Below are positions 10,894 to 22,530 of a stretch of DNA of 64,000 nucleotides, in pieces. The notes below the pieces were generated by a model, which saw nothing but the letters and a program-made list of their open reading frames with translations, had not been told where the DNA came from and did no database searches. Every line of letters begins with the position of its first letter. Within the stretch, counting starts at the first letter, position 1. Location: assembly GCA_015680685.1 (NCBI GenBank), contig MNCI01019073.1:118102-182101 (forward strand). Direction: 5' to 3'. A program made the position numbers and the translations under genes. This DNA is from Gnetum montanum (lineage: Eukaryota > Streptophyta > Gnetopsida > Gnetales > Gnetaceae).

Positions 10894-13027
10894 GGGGGGT
10901 GTCAGACCCCAAAAAATAAATTTAATTAATAGAGAAAAAAAGAAAATAGTACAAGAAATTAGGAAACGCTCACCTCAAAAGAGGAGAAACTACAAGAAAT
11001 TAGGAAAAAACGGGAGAGAAAAAGTTCAAGAGCTCAACTGCACCATTAGCTGTTGAACAATGTCTCCTTGAATAGACAAGGAGAGAATATTAGTAGGAGA
11101 ATCACGTTGAAAAACCACATTACAACGAAATTTCCAGATAGCATGGAGAATAAGGGGACGAAGGCAACACCAGATATAAAGCAAAGAGCCTTGAAGATGC
11201 GAAGTGTCACCAAAAAGAACTTCATCCAAGCTTGGTCGAAAACCTTGTAAAAACCTGCCACACCAAATCCAAGAGCTATGAGCAAGGGGACAAGAAAAAA
11301 AANNNNNNNNNNNNNNNNNNNNNNNNNNNNNNNNNNNNNNNNNNNNNNNNNNNNNNNNNNNNNNNNNNNNNNNNNNNNNNNNNNNNNNNNNNNNNNNNNN
11401 NNNNNNNNNNNNNNNNNNNNNNNNNNNNNNNNNNNNNNNNNNNNNNNNNNNNNNNNNNNNNNNNNNNNNNNNNNNNNNNNNNNNNNNNNNNNNNNNNNNN
11501 NNNNNNNNNNNNNNNNNNNNNNNNNNNNNNNNNNNNNNNNNNNNNNNNNNNNNNNNNNNNNNNNNNNNNNNNNNNNNNNNNNNNNNNNNNNNNNNNNNNN
11601 NNNNNNNNNNNNNNNNNNNNNNNNNNNNNNNNNNNNNNNNNNNNNNNNNNNNNNNNNNNNNNNNNNNNNNNNNNNNNNNNNNNNNNNNNNNNNNNNNNNN
11701 NNNNNNNNNNNNNNNNNNNNNNNNNNNNNNNNNNNNNNNNNNNNNNNNNNNNNNNNNNNNNNNNNNNNNNNNNNNNNNNNNNNNNNNNNNNNNNNNNNNN
11801 NNNNNNNNNNNNNNNNNNNNNNNNNNNNNNNNNNNNNNNNNNNNNNNNNNNNNNNNNNNNNNNNNNNNNNNNNNNNNNNNNNNNNNNNNNNNNNNNNNNN
11901 NNNNNNNNNNNNNNNNNNNNNNNNNNNNNNNNNNNNNNNNNNNNNNNNNNNNNNNNNNNNNNNNNNNNNNNNNNNNNNNNNNNNNNNNNNNNNNNNNNNN
12001 NNNNNNNNNNNNNNNNNNNNNNNNNNNNNNNNNNNNNNNNNNNNNNNNNNNNNNNNNNNNNNNNNNNNNNNNNNNNNNNNNNNNNNNNNNNNNNNNNNNN
12101 NNNNNNNNNNNNNNNNNNNNNAACAAGAAGAGTAATACACATGGGTAGCTTGGAGAATATGCTTGCAGACAATAAATTTACTAGCCATAGATAGCTTCTT
12201 TTCCTTCCACTTAATAAGCTTTTGTTCAAGTTTCTTCACAGTGACATCCCATAATGTTTTGGATGATCCGCAAAAAGAAAAGGGAATGCCAAGAAGCTTA
12301 AAAACTTGATCCTTTCCTAAAAATTGCCAAGACTTAGACAACGCCCAGGCTTGAACCTCTTTGTTGCAAAAGGTAGAAGATTTGAACCAATTAATCTAAG
12401 AGCCAGAGAGTCTACAATATTGATCAATGCGATAAAAAAGACGATCAGCAATAAGAGCATCATTTTTTATCATAAAGAATGAGTCATTAGCAAAATGCAT
12501 ATTCAATAAGGAAGGAACATTATGATCAATGAAAATACCTTGAAGCAAATTTTGTTCCTTATCCTTATGTATAGCATGACACAAAAAGTCCGCAGCAAGA
12601 ATGAAGAGGTAAGGAGCAAGAGGACAACCTTGCCTAACAGAGCACTCAAGCTTGAAGCAATTAGTTAAGCCAACGTTAGTAGCCACAAGGGCATTGGCGT
12701 CGGCAAAAAGAGTCTCCACCATTTTAATAAAATTAATGTGAAAACCATATTTATGAAGGCAAGTAATAACAAATTTCCACTCAATTTTGTCATATGCTTC
12801 AGCATAATCAAGCTTAAGAAAAGCAATGTTTTGATTGAAGTCCTTGGCCCATTGCATACCTTCCCAAGCCGCAACAACATTATCAAGAATATACCTACCC
12901 TTAACAAAGCCTGTTTGCATTGGGGTAATGATCTGAGGGATAATTAGCTTTAGTCTATTAGCAAGACATTTAGCCAAAATCTTGTAAACAGAGTTAAGGA
13001 GAGTGATAGGACGCCAGTTAATGATGT
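10894..13027 (-). mobile_element. LINE (L1-type), 5'-truncated, with N gap
   Basis: The - strand encodes reverse transcriptase. The 193-codon ORF at 12396-12977 has the classic order: AKCLANRLK, QTGFVKGRYILDN, LKLDYAEAYDK, VRQGCPLAPYLF, and a catalytic FADD box changed to FAND. Upstream is NWRPITLLN at the truncation point. Further pieces at 12180-12341 continue the RT (a LGIPF-like motif), and 11046-11250 give the zinc-finger tail. It is flanked by TGTTACAAGTGTG at 10881-10893 and 13028-13040, a 13-base target duplication. The copy 2 flank at 18783-18795 has the empty site. The middle is unsequenced (11303-12121). The 3' end, on the left, is the complement of GACACCCCCC. Confidence 0.88.
11303..12121. 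other. Assembly gap (819 N)
   Basis: A run of 819 N inside the - strand LINE. Any long open frame across it is meaningless. The missing part should be the RT C-terminal region. Confidence 0.99.
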
Positions 13028-13340
13028 TGTTACAAGTGTGACTTGAACTAGTATCCTTTTACCTAACAGTGGGAGAACATGAAATAATTAAAACATAAGT
13101 AGACTCACAAGATTTATAGAAGTTTATAACTCAGTGCTACCTAGTAGAATTAAATCTTTTACCTAAGTAGACAATGAGCTAACCTATAGGATCGATCATC
13201 CTACTAAGCAATGACTAGTAGGTTTGTGGGAAGGTAAATAGGCAAGTCAAGCAAGGTTTTTGAAAGTTAATAAGTGAGTCAAAAGCCTAACTTCTTTTTA
13301 AATAATTGCACCCAAAATAAAGGAACATCTTTGAAACAAC
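13028..13340. other. F-box flank between LINE and LTR
   Basis: Bases 13028-13225 continue the F-box 3' flank and match 18783-18980. Bases 13226-13340 are unique here, with no recognisable content. The last five bases, ACAAC, precede the LTR start and could be its target site. Confidence 0.6.
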
Positions 13341-14127
13341 TGATGAATCGTAAATTGGTTGTGTCAATAAATACATGCTTACCTGTTGTGTTTATGGCAT
13401 CTTTTGTCATAGTTGTAGCGGAGCTCTTGCAGTTTTGTGATTTGAAAGTTAGAATATTTTTCTGAGTGCCTGTAGTAGGAGTCAAAGAGTGTATGAATCT
13501 TTATTTGAGCATTGTTATACCTGAGCATGGCAATGTGTGTAGCAATAAAAATGAGCTTTCTAATAAACCTTGCAGAAATTTGAAATAGCTTAATGGTTTA
13601 TTTATGCATTTAATGTTTTATGCAATTTCCTTTAATGCTTTAAGTAATTAAGCTAAATTAAGTTAGATTAAGTAGCAATTAAGTAAGCACATAAGTATGA
13701 CCACTTCAAGCATATGCTTGGCACTTGGTAATCCCATTAATGCTTAACGTATGGTAGCCCAATAGTGTTAAACATGTTCAGGGTGTGTACAGTAAGTGGG
13801 AATGGATGCTTATGTTAGGATTAATTAGGTGTAGCTAGTTAGATTAGATTAGCAATTTAATTATCCAATTTTTATTCATTATTCTTTACCCTTAGGCAAC
13901 TTAAAACAAAAAACATAAAAATGATAAAAATCATATGCCTTAGTTGCACTTAACCATATCTTTGCATTTTAGAAGTGTAATTAGGAAGACAACGATTGCA
14001 ACGGTTAGTTTCACTTCCTATAGACTAGTGTACTTAGAAGGCTATAAGTTCACGGAATTCAACCGGATAGTGCATGAACACATAGTGATTCATATGGTTA
14101 AGCATAGGGGGTACTTGTTGCTCATCA
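13341..14127 (+). repeat. 5' LTR of Ty3 element copy 1 (family B, shortened U3)
   Basis: The LTR starts TGATGAATCG and ends CTCATCA, followed at once by a tRNA-Asp-like primer site, so it is a 5' LTR. From about 13400 on it aligns with the family B LTRs (34271-35130) through TTTTGTCATAG, AGTAGGAGTCA, GAGCTTTC and CATATGGTTAAGC. It is 787 bases against ~860, the loss being mostly in U3. Confidence 0.75.
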
Positions 14128-14128
14128 T

Positions 14129-14146
14129 TAGCGCTATTGCTGAGGA
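14129..14146 (+). other. Primer binding site, decayed tRNA-Asp type
   Basis: TAGCGCTATTGCTGAGGA matches the complement of the plant tRNA-Asp(GTC) 3' end (TGGCGCCGTTGCCGGGGA) at 13 of 18 bases. All five differences are transitions. Such primers are typical of Athila/Tat elements. Confidence 0.7.
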
Positions 14147-14308
14147 CTTGTAGTTTAATATGTGCATTATCTAGGACTTAGTGAATATTATTTAGGATTG
14201 TTGGATCAAACCCTAAGGTCATAATCATTCAAAAATAATAATATGTAAATATCTAATAATTAATCAAAACTATACTATAAGCACACTGAGACATTGTGTC
14301 TAACAAAA

Positions 14309-16718
14309 ATGACTTCTTCTTCTCACAGGCATGAAAATTCTAAGTCAATAGTACCACAAGAATGTAGAGTGGTGTACACTCATCCTAATGAGTTTGTACC
14401 CAATTTTACTTAGGTCCTCCACTAGGATAAACAAATGCAGTGGCAAGACATGGAAGGGCATGTTTTATTGCCACTTGACTGATCTATTCCCAAGATGTTT
14501 CTCTAAGCCCTTACAAGGTTGGACATCAAGGAGCTTCATGGAGAGTAGGTTGTGGAAGATCATGACTTCTGGGGCTACTGTCCCACTAAGACACAATGCA
14601 AACAAGATCAGCAATAGGAAAAGCATCATGAAGACAAGAAGGGAAAATGGTTTACTAATCCTTTGTTCCTGCTAGATCAAAAGGATAACAAGGAACCTCT
14701 TTCTGAGGGTTCTCAACATGCAAACTCTCCACCTCTTAACCTTGGTGAAGAGGAGCCAAACCCAAATCCTAAATCAATGACTAACAATTTGGATTCTGGT
14801 AATAATAAGTCCCATAGTTGTGGGAGTTCTATGAAAGGGAGCTAAAGTAAAAACTTAGACAAGCATAATGATGATCACTCTAAGGATCATGGCCATGACA
14901 AATGAAGGGGAGGTGGTAGGCACTATAGTGGTGGTAGTCCTCCTCCTTTTTCACACTCTTCATCTAGTTCAACTTTCTTTGATTTTGAGTAGAACAGCAA
15001 ATGATGGGACAATAATGATAATCACAGAGACATGAACAAAGGGATGGTAGAGAACATCACAGGAGTCATCAACACTTGAAATATGTTCAACATCACAAAG
15101 ACTATCAGAATTCTTACCAAGCATGTGGAAGGTAGTTGAATTAAGAGGCTAGACATGAACAATATCCCCAAATTTGATGGGGGATATAACTCAGAACCTT
15201 AAATGCATTTACAATCCTTTCACGATGCTTGTGCCTTATAAAATATTTAAAATGATTAGCAAAAGCTCAAGCTATTTCCTAGAATACTCATTAAGGAAGT
15301 GGAAACTTGGTACCAGTCTTTATGGCCAAAATTAGTCCATCGATAGAGTACAATGCTAAAACTATTTAATGACAAGTATCAAACATACTCAAAAGTGTCA
15401 AACCTATAAAGACAAATCCTAGGCTGGAAACAAGGAACACATGAACCCTTGGATGTTGTCATGAGAAGATATTATTCATTATTAGACTAATGCCTTGGCC
15501 ATGATTACTCTCATTGGGAACAACTTTGTCATATCATAGATGCAATTCGCTCAAAAATGAGGAGAACTCTTAGGATTTATGCCCAAGAGAGATTGTTGGA
15601 ACTAAGAGCCCATTAGATTTAAGGGATAACTAAGTAGGTTGCAAAAGAAGAAGGTAAATTGAGAAAATGGGAAAGTGTTGAGGAGTATAACTGGGATTCT
15701 TTCATTAGAAAAAGGGAGGTCTAATTCTATGCTAGTGAGGGGGAGGCACCACTTGATGAGGTGGTGTAGCAAAAAACCTTGCCAATTCAAAAATCTATTT
15801 GAAATTTTGGCTCAAGTTGATAAAATATGAGAATCTTTGGATGAAAAATTTCAAACTGTTCTAAAAATTGTAGAAGAATCTAAAGAACAAGGTAGTGATT
15901 GTGATTGCAGGAGAAGGAAAGAAGTTGAATGTGCCTACCAAAGGGGTAAGGACAAGGCTGCAATAGTAGAAGTGGTTGTGGAGTTAGAATTAGATGATGA
16001 TGTTGGGTATGACATTTGATAATATGAACATCCCAAGGGATGTTGCCCTGTTTTGTCACACTTACAGGAATCTAGGATGTATGCTCTAAATCCTAGACTA
16101 GCATGAAGGCAAACACCTCGAAGGTTGCCTTATCCTCAAGGCAACCTAAGGCAATTCCACCACCAACAATAGGCTTATTATCCAAGTGAAGCTTCACCAC
16201 AATTGTATGAGCAGTATAAGTAGTGACAACATCCACAGTCATGCGGTGATGAATTGTATTTGGCCCAGAGCCTTGATATCGTGTACGGTTGAAAAAATGT
16301 GGGAATCTTTGGATGAAAAATTTCAAACTGTTCTGAAAATTACAAAAGAATCCAAAGAATAAGGTAGTGATTGTGATTGTAGGAGAAGGAACGAAGTTGA
16401 ATGTGCCTACCAAAGGGGTAAGCTCAAGATTGTGGTAGTAGAAGAGGTTATGGAGTTAGAATTAAATGATGATGGTGGGTGTGACATCTACCAATATGAT
16501 CATCCCAAGGGATGTTGCCTTGTTGTGTCACACTTACAGGAATCTAGGATGTATGCTCTGAATCCTAGACTAGCATGAAGGTAAGCACCCAGAATTTTTC
16601 CTTATCCTCAAGACAACCCAAGGTAATTCCATCATCAACAATAGGCTTAATATCCAAGTGGAGTTTCACCACAACCATATGAGTAGTATCAATAGTGGTA
16701 ACACCCATAGTTGTGCGG
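14309..16718 (+). pseudogene. gag of element copy 1, decayed, with internal tandem duplication
   Basis: ATG at 14309 opens MTSSSHRHEN, matching MSSSHKSN of the family A gag at 36860. Recognisable parts are a VYTHPNEFVPNFT motif, a basic/His-rich middle (14860-15060), the retrotransposon gag core at about 15150-15600 (LDMNNIPKFDGGYN, LFNDKYQTYSKVSNL, GWKQGTHEPLD) and a zinc-knuckle-like HPKGCC tail. Gag packages element RNA into cytoplasmic particles. Stops and shifts are frequent. Bases 15816-16287 are repeated as 16288-16718: the repeat includes about 30 bases of LTR start at 16247-16273, so it arose after the LTR insertion at 16719. Confidence 0.75.
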
Positions 16719-17578
16719 TGATGAATTGTATTTGGCCCAGAGCCCTAATATTGAATACCCGATATCAAGGCCCAAGAAGGGATGTCTGATATCTGATATT
16801 GTAGGGTGTGTTCCAACCTATAAATATAGTGCTTGGGCACATAGTTTGAGGGAATTGTTTTTGTCATAGCATAATAAAGCTCTTATAGTTTCTTTTCCCT
16901 AGAGTTAGAATATTTTCCAAAATTCCTAGAGTAGGAGTCATTGAGTGTACGGATTTTTATTCAAGCACTGTTGTACTTGAGCATGACAGTGTGTGCAATA
17001 ATAAAGATGAGCTTTCAAATCAAACCTTGCAGCACCTTGGCTAGCTTAAATATTTTATTCATGCATTTAATGTTTTATGCAATTTCATTTAATATTGCCA
17101 AGTAATTAAGCTAAAATAAGATAGTTGGATTAAACAAAAATTAATTAAGCACATAAGTACGACTACTTCGAGCATGTGCATGACACTTGGTAATCCCAAC
17201 AACACTTAATGTTTGGTAACCTAGCAATGTTATATGTGTTCAGGATGTGTATGGAAAGTGGGATTGGATGCTTATGTTAGGATAGTTAGTTATTAATTAG
17301 CAAATAGATTAGTTAAAGTGGTCCACAAATTGAGTTTCAACTTGTTGTTAATTATAGATGAATAAAATATAAAATAATAAAAATCATGTGCCTAAATTAC
17401 ACTTAACCATACAACTAAGCTTCACAAGTGTAGTTGGGAAGACAACGATTGTCATAGTTAGCTTTCATGTCCTAGAACTTGTGTACTTAGGAACTTAAGG
17501 TCTGTAGAATTTGACTAGATTATGCATAAAAACTTTTGATTCATATGGTTGGATGTAGGGGTATCTCAACACTCATCA
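16719..17578 (+). repeat. Solo LTR (family B) nested in gag, copy 1
   Basis: The 860-base LTR starts TGATGAATTG and ends CTCATCA, inserted in gag. The flanking pentamers are TGCGG and TGGTG, decayed forms of the TGGGG target duplication preserved in copies 2 and 3. Its TATA box, CCTATAAATATAG, is near 16820. No internal region is attached, so it is a solo LTR made by LTR-LTR recombination. The same insertion is seen at 20877 and 34271. Confidence 0.85.
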
Positions 17579-17893
17579 TGGTGGATGCCATCACCAAGGC
17601 AACAATACCCTCATAGGCAACTAGATCCATATGGGCACTGTGTTTAGCAACCAATATCTCTATGTGACTCTTCTAGTCATGTTTCTTTTTAGTGTCACTA
17701 CTACCCTTCAAAGTATTACAAAACTCATGCTCCATCTACTAGAGGGGAAATCCCATATCCCCCATCATCCTCCTCATCCTTTAGCACATGCTACACCACC
17801 CTCAACCCAATTACCACATGCTCCATCCATGTACGGAAAAATTCTTGTGTAGCCATAGTAGCATAATGCTACCAAGGCCGTTAACTTATAGCC
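17579..17893 (+). pseudogene. gag end / pre-protease linker, copy 1, truncated
   Basis: Continues gag after the nested LTR (GATGCCATCACCAAGGC, matching GATGCCACCGCCAAAAC in the family A element at 38957). It stops abruptly at 17893, where the sequence switches to the F-box gene 3' end. In copy 2 the same sequence goes on into protease at 22110. The junction shares only CC with the F-box sequence. Confidence 0.75.
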
Positions 17894-18091
17894 TATGTTG
17901 TGGCTCTATGCCACCTTCCCACTCTCCGTTGGTCCGCCTTCACTATGGACGTCGTTGTCCCCGTTGGCACCAAAGACGGCAGTGGCAGGGCCTTCCGTAG
18001 GAGTGGAGGTATAGCGTGTCTGTCCTCCAAAATCGTTGTCTGCACCTCTGTCACGCTTGATCAAGTTTTTTCCTCGTTGGCCCACCACTAA
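17894..18091 (+). pseudogene. Duplicated 3' end of the F-box gene (65 codons)
   Basis: This matches 10031-10228 and still reads in frame to its stop (YVVALCHLPTLRWSAFT ... FSSLAHH). One codon is lost (DPVV became DVVV) and there are about a dozen substitutions, most of them C-to-T or G-to-A, including the stop TGA changed to TAA. It has no F-box, promoter or start of its own and is preceded by retrotransposon sequence. I judge it a gene fragment carried by a tandem duplication, not a gene. Transcripts reading through it would share sequence with the parent mRNA. Confidence 0.9.
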
Positions 18092-18980
18092 AATTTTCAC
18101 CGCTACCGCAATGTCCCGACTACCGAGCAGCATTCCTATTTTACCTTTGCCTATACAAATCATTGCTATCCACGTTGATAATCATAAGGAGGGTTTGAAA
18201 ATCTATTGTTGATGTTGAAAAAGTTAGGAAATGGATCAGGTCAAGAGGTTCCAAAAATAGGAAAAATAAATATTCAAGACGTTGAGCCGTATTAAAGTTA
18301 GAATTCTCAATATAAATAATGGTTAGACATGAAAGTTGCCTTAACTTCGGTCCATACAAATTTCAATGCAGCCATCAGTGATCCTTCATTAAAAAACTAA
18401 ACCTTTTAATAAAAATAAATGTTAAGGTAAAATTTGCCCTTACTCACTTTAGCTAGCAAAAATTCGGATGCAACAATCATTGAGTTGGCCATATATCATT
18501 TAGTAATCAAAGGTATCATGGATATATGTGTGGTTGACTTTCTCAAACCATGTACCACTAAGGTAACATCTCATTTTTTGAGATCTAGACTCACAACTTT
18601 CAACTTAAATATAAAAATGTCACAAATGTGTTGGAACATGAAATAAGTGAAACATAGGTACACCTTAAGATATATAGGACAATTAGAACTTTATATAACT
18701 CAACATTGCCCATCAAAATCGAACTTGTTTCCAAATCAAAGGTCTTACCATGAGGATAAGGATAACACCTCATTGTTGATGATGTTACAAGTGTGACTTG
18801 AACTAGTATCCTTTTACCTAACAGGGGGAGAACTTGAAATAATTAAAACATAGGTACACCCACAAGATTTATAGAAGTTTATAACTTAGTGCTACCTAGT
18901 AGAATTAAATCTTTTACCTAACTAGACAATGAGCTAACTTATAGGATCAATCATCCTACTAAGTAATGTCTAGTAGGTTT
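18092..18980 (+). repeat. Duplicated 3' flank of the F-box gene
   Basis: Matches 10229-10893 and then 13028-13225, continuous across the site where the LINE sits in the first copy (empty site TGTTACAAGTGTG at 18783-18795). At 18980, after CTAGTAGGTTT, it switches to the middle of gag. Compared with the first copy, the segment equivalent to 13226-14849 (LTR, primer site and gag start) is missing. Confidence 0.88.
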
Positions 18981-18984
18981 AATT

Positions 18985-20876
18985 GTGAACTCAGACAAGC
19001 ATAATGATGATCACTCTAAGGATCATGGCCATCACAAACAAAGGGGAGGTGGCAGACACTATAGTGGTGGTAATCCTCCTCCCTTTTCACCATCTTCATC
19101 TAGTTCAGCTTCCTTTCATTTTGAGTAGAACCGTAAATGATGGGACAATAATGATAATCACAAAGACATGAACAAAGGGATGGTAGAGGACATCACAGGA
19201 GTCATCAAGATCATGATGATGAACCTCTACTAGCCACTTGAAATATGTTCAACATCACAGAGGCTATTAGAATTCCTACTAGGCATGTGAAAGATAGTTG
19301 AATTAAGAGGCTAGACATGAACAATATCCCCAAATTTGATGGGGGACATAACTCAGAACCTTAAATGCATTTACAAGCCTTTCACAATGCCTGTGTCTTA
19401 TAAAATATTGAAAATGATTAGCAAAAGCTCAAGCTATTTCCTAGAATACTCATTAAGGAAGTGAAAAGCTGGTACCGGTCTCTAGAGCCAAAATCAATCC
19501 ATCGATAGAGTACAATGCTAGAACAGTTTAATGACAAGTATCAAACATACTCAAAAGTGTCAAACCTACAAAGACAAATCCTAGGCTGGAAACAAGGAAT
19601 ACATGAACCCTTGGATATTTCCATGGGAAGATAGTATTCATTATTAGACTAATGCCCTAGCTATGATTACTCTCAGTGGGAACAGCTTTGTCATATCATA
19701 GATGGGCTTTGCTCAGAAATGAGAACTTTTGGGATCTACGCCCAAGGGAGATTGTTAGAATTAAGAGCCCATTAGATTCAAGGGCTAACTAAGTAGGTTG
19801 CAAAAGAAGAAGGTAAATTGAAAAAATGGGAAAGTGCTGAGGAGTTAATTGGGATTCTTTCATCAGAAAAAGGGAGGTCTGATTCTATGATAGTGAGGGG
19901 GAGGCACCACTTGATGAGGTGGTGTAGCAAGAAACCTTGCCAATTCAAAATTCTATTTGAAATTTTGGCTCAAGTTGATAAAATGTGGGAGTCTTTGGAT
20001 GAAAAATTTTAAACTATTCTAAAAATTGCAAAAGAATCTAAAGAACAAGGTAGTGATTATGATTGCAGGAGAAGGAAAGAAGTTGAATGTGCCTACCAAA
20101 GGGGTAAGGACAAGGCTGCAATAGTAAAAGAGGTTGTGGAGTTAGAATTAGATGATGATGGTGGGTGTGACATTTGATAATATCAACACCCCAAGGGATG
20201 TTGCCCTATTTTGTCACACTTACAGGAATCTAGGATGTATGCTTTGAATCCTAGACTAGCATGAAGGCAAGCACCCTGAAGGTTTCCTTATCCTCAAGGC
20301 AACCTAGGGCAATTCCACCACCAACAACAGGCTTATTATCCAAGTGAAGCTTCACCACAATTGTATGAGCAGTATAAGTAGTGGTAACACCCACAGTCGT
20401 GCGGTGATGAATTGTATTTGGCCCAGAGCCTTGATATCATGTACGGTTGACAAAATGTGGGAATCTTTGGATGAAAAATTTCAAACTATTCTGAAAATTG
20501 CAGAAGAATCCAAAGAATAAGGTAGTGATTGTGATTGCAGAAGAAGGAAAGAAGTTGAATGTGCCTACCAAAGGGATAAGTGCAAGGCTACGATAGTAGA
20601 AGAGGTTATGGAGTTAGAATTAAATGATGATGGTGGGTGTGACATCTGCCAATATGAACATCCCAAGGGATGTTTCCCTATTGTGTCACACTTACAGGAA
20701 TCTGGGATGTATGCTTTGAATCCTAGACTAGCATGAAGGCAAGCACCCAGAAGGTTGCCTTATCCTCAAGACAACCCAAGGCAATTCCACCACCAACAAT
20801 AGGATTATTATCCAAGTGGAGCTTCACCACAACCATATGAGCAGTATCAATTGTGGCAACACCTACAGTTGTGGGG
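18985..20876 (+). pseudogene. gag of element copy 2, 5'-truncated and decayed
   Basis: Starts at the point equivalent to 14850 of copy 1 (AGACAAGCATAATGATGATC) and follows it closely: His/Gly-rich stretch, gag core (LDMNNIPKFDGG, FNDKYQTYSKVSNL, GWKQGIHEPLD) and the HPKGC tail. It has the same internal tandem duplication (about 19978-20450 and 20450-20876) with the same ~30-base LTR remnant in between. One extra piece (about 19205-19240) is present here but deleted in copy 1. Stops and frameshifts are frequent. Confidence 0.75.
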
Positions 20877-21727
20877 TGATGAATTGTATTTGGCCCGGAG
20901 CCCTAATATTGAATACCCAATATGAGGGCCAAAGAAGCAATGTTGGATATCTGATATTGCAGGGTGTGTGCCAACCTATAAATATAGTGCTTGGGAACAT
21001 ATTTTGAGGGAAGTTTTTTTGTCATAGCATCTTATAGTTTCTTTTCCCTAAAGTTAGAATATTTTCCAAAATGCCCAAAGTAGGAGTCATTGAGTGTACA
21101 GATCTTTATTCAAGCATTGTTGTACTTGAGCATGGTAGTGTGTGCAACAATAAAGATGAGCTTTCAGATCAAACCTTACAACACCTTGGCTAGCTTAAAT
21201 ATTTTATTCATGCATTTAATGTTTTATGCAATTTCATTTAGTATTGCCAAGTAATTAAGCTAAAGTAAGATAGTTGGATTAAACAACAATTAATTAAGCA
21301 CATAAGTATGACTACTTCGAGCATGTGCATGACACTTGGTAATCCTAGCAACGCTTAATGTTTAGTAACCCAACAACATTATATGTGTTCAAGATGTGTA
21401 CAGAAAGTGGGATTGGATGCTTATGTTAGGATAGATAGTTATTAATTAGTAAATAGATTAGTTAAAGTGGTCCACAAATTGAGTTTCAACTTGTTGTTAA
21501 TTGTAGATGAATAAAATATAAAATAATAAAAATCATGTGCCTAAATTACACTTAACCATACAACTAAGCTCCACAAGTGTAGTTGGGAAGACAACGATTG
21601 TCACAGTTAGCTTTCATGTCCTAGAACTTATGTACTTAGGAACTTAAGGTCTGTAGAATTCGACTAGATTATGCATGAACACTTGTGATTCATATGGTTG
21701 GGTGTAGGGGTATCTCAACACTCATCA
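20877..21727 (+). repeat. Solo LTR (family B) nested in gag, copy 2
   Basis: The 851-base LTR runs TGATGAATTG ... CTCATCA and is flanked by perfect TGGGG target duplications (20872-20876 and 21728-21732). It occupies the same gag position as the LTRs at 16719 and 34271. The terminal hexamers TGATGA and TCATCA are inverted repeats. Confidence 0.92.
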
Positions 21728-21773
21728 TGGGGGATGCCACCACCAAGGCAGCAATACCCTAATAGGCAACCAG

Positions 21774-21821
21774 NAAGTGTTGAGATACCCCTACACCCAA
21801 CCATATGAATCACAAGTGTTN
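21774..21821. other. Assembly artefact: inverted LTR-end piece between single Ns
   Basis: Between the Ns at 21774 and 21821 lie 46 bases that are the reverse complement of the LTR end at about 21678-21723. The 20 or so bases before the first N (ATACCCTAATAGGCAACCAG) are repeated just after the second. This is the mark of a wrongly filled join, not biology. Confidence 0.85.
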
Positions 21822-22530
21822 ATACCCTAATAGGCAACCAGATCCATATGGGTACTATGTTTAGCAACCAATATCTCTATGTGACTCTTCTAGTCATGTT
21901 TCTTTTTAGTGTCACTACTACCCTTCAAAGTATTACAAAACTCATGCTCCATCTATTAGAGGGGAAATCCCATATCCCCATCCTCCTCCTCATCCTTCAG
22001 CGCATGCTCCACCACCCTCAACCTAATTACCACCTACTCCATCTATGCAAGGAAAAATTCTCATGTAGCCATAGTAGCAGAATGCTACCAAGACTATTAA
22101 CTTATAGCCGACTCCTTAGCTGAGAGGTTTGGAACCTAGATCTTGTAAAAAACCATTCTTTCAAACCAATAGCCCTACTAAGCCCTCACCTACTTATGTA
22201 GCTAGTCACCTTGTATCTTCTTTATCCTCTGCATCCATTCCTTTTGAGAGCCCTTCAAACCAAACACCTTCTAAGATCTGCATAGTTATGTTAACCCGCG
22301 TTGTATTTAATTGGATTAAGGCTAGAAACCTTTCTAAGAAAAGAGTTGATCCTGGAAGTCCTCTCATCTATTCGCAAATTTTTGGGAAAGAGCCATGCAA
22401 GGCTCTTCTTAACTCAGGTTCTACAATTAATCTAATTTCTCATGAAATGTACAATGTTTGGAACCTACCTCTGCTCAAGAAGAGCAACATCCATTTAGAA
22501 TTGGTAGATTAGTCCATCATTGTTCCTTTG
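21822..22530 (+). pseudogene. gag end and aspartic protease, copy 2
   Basis: The open stretch 22129-22512 (127 codons) covers the retropepsin-like protease that cuts the element polyprotein: SPLIYSQIFGKEPCKALL, then NSGSTINLISHEMYN. The catalytic Asp of the D(S/T)G triad is Asn (AAC for GAC), so the enzyme would be inactive. Copy 3 keeps the Asp but has DLG, and the family A element has DSS. A stop follows at 22510. Confidence 0.75.

Noticed and set aside
11026-12341. Very long ORFs around 11026-12341
   Set aside because: They run through 819 N and are not real; only the ends hold LINE sequence.
14129-14146. tRNA gene fragment
   Set aside because: This is a primer binding site next to an LTR, complementary to a tRNA 3' end; there is no tRNA fold.
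17900-18091. A second F-box gene
   Set aside because: Only the last 65 codons are present; there is no start, F-box or promoter of its own.
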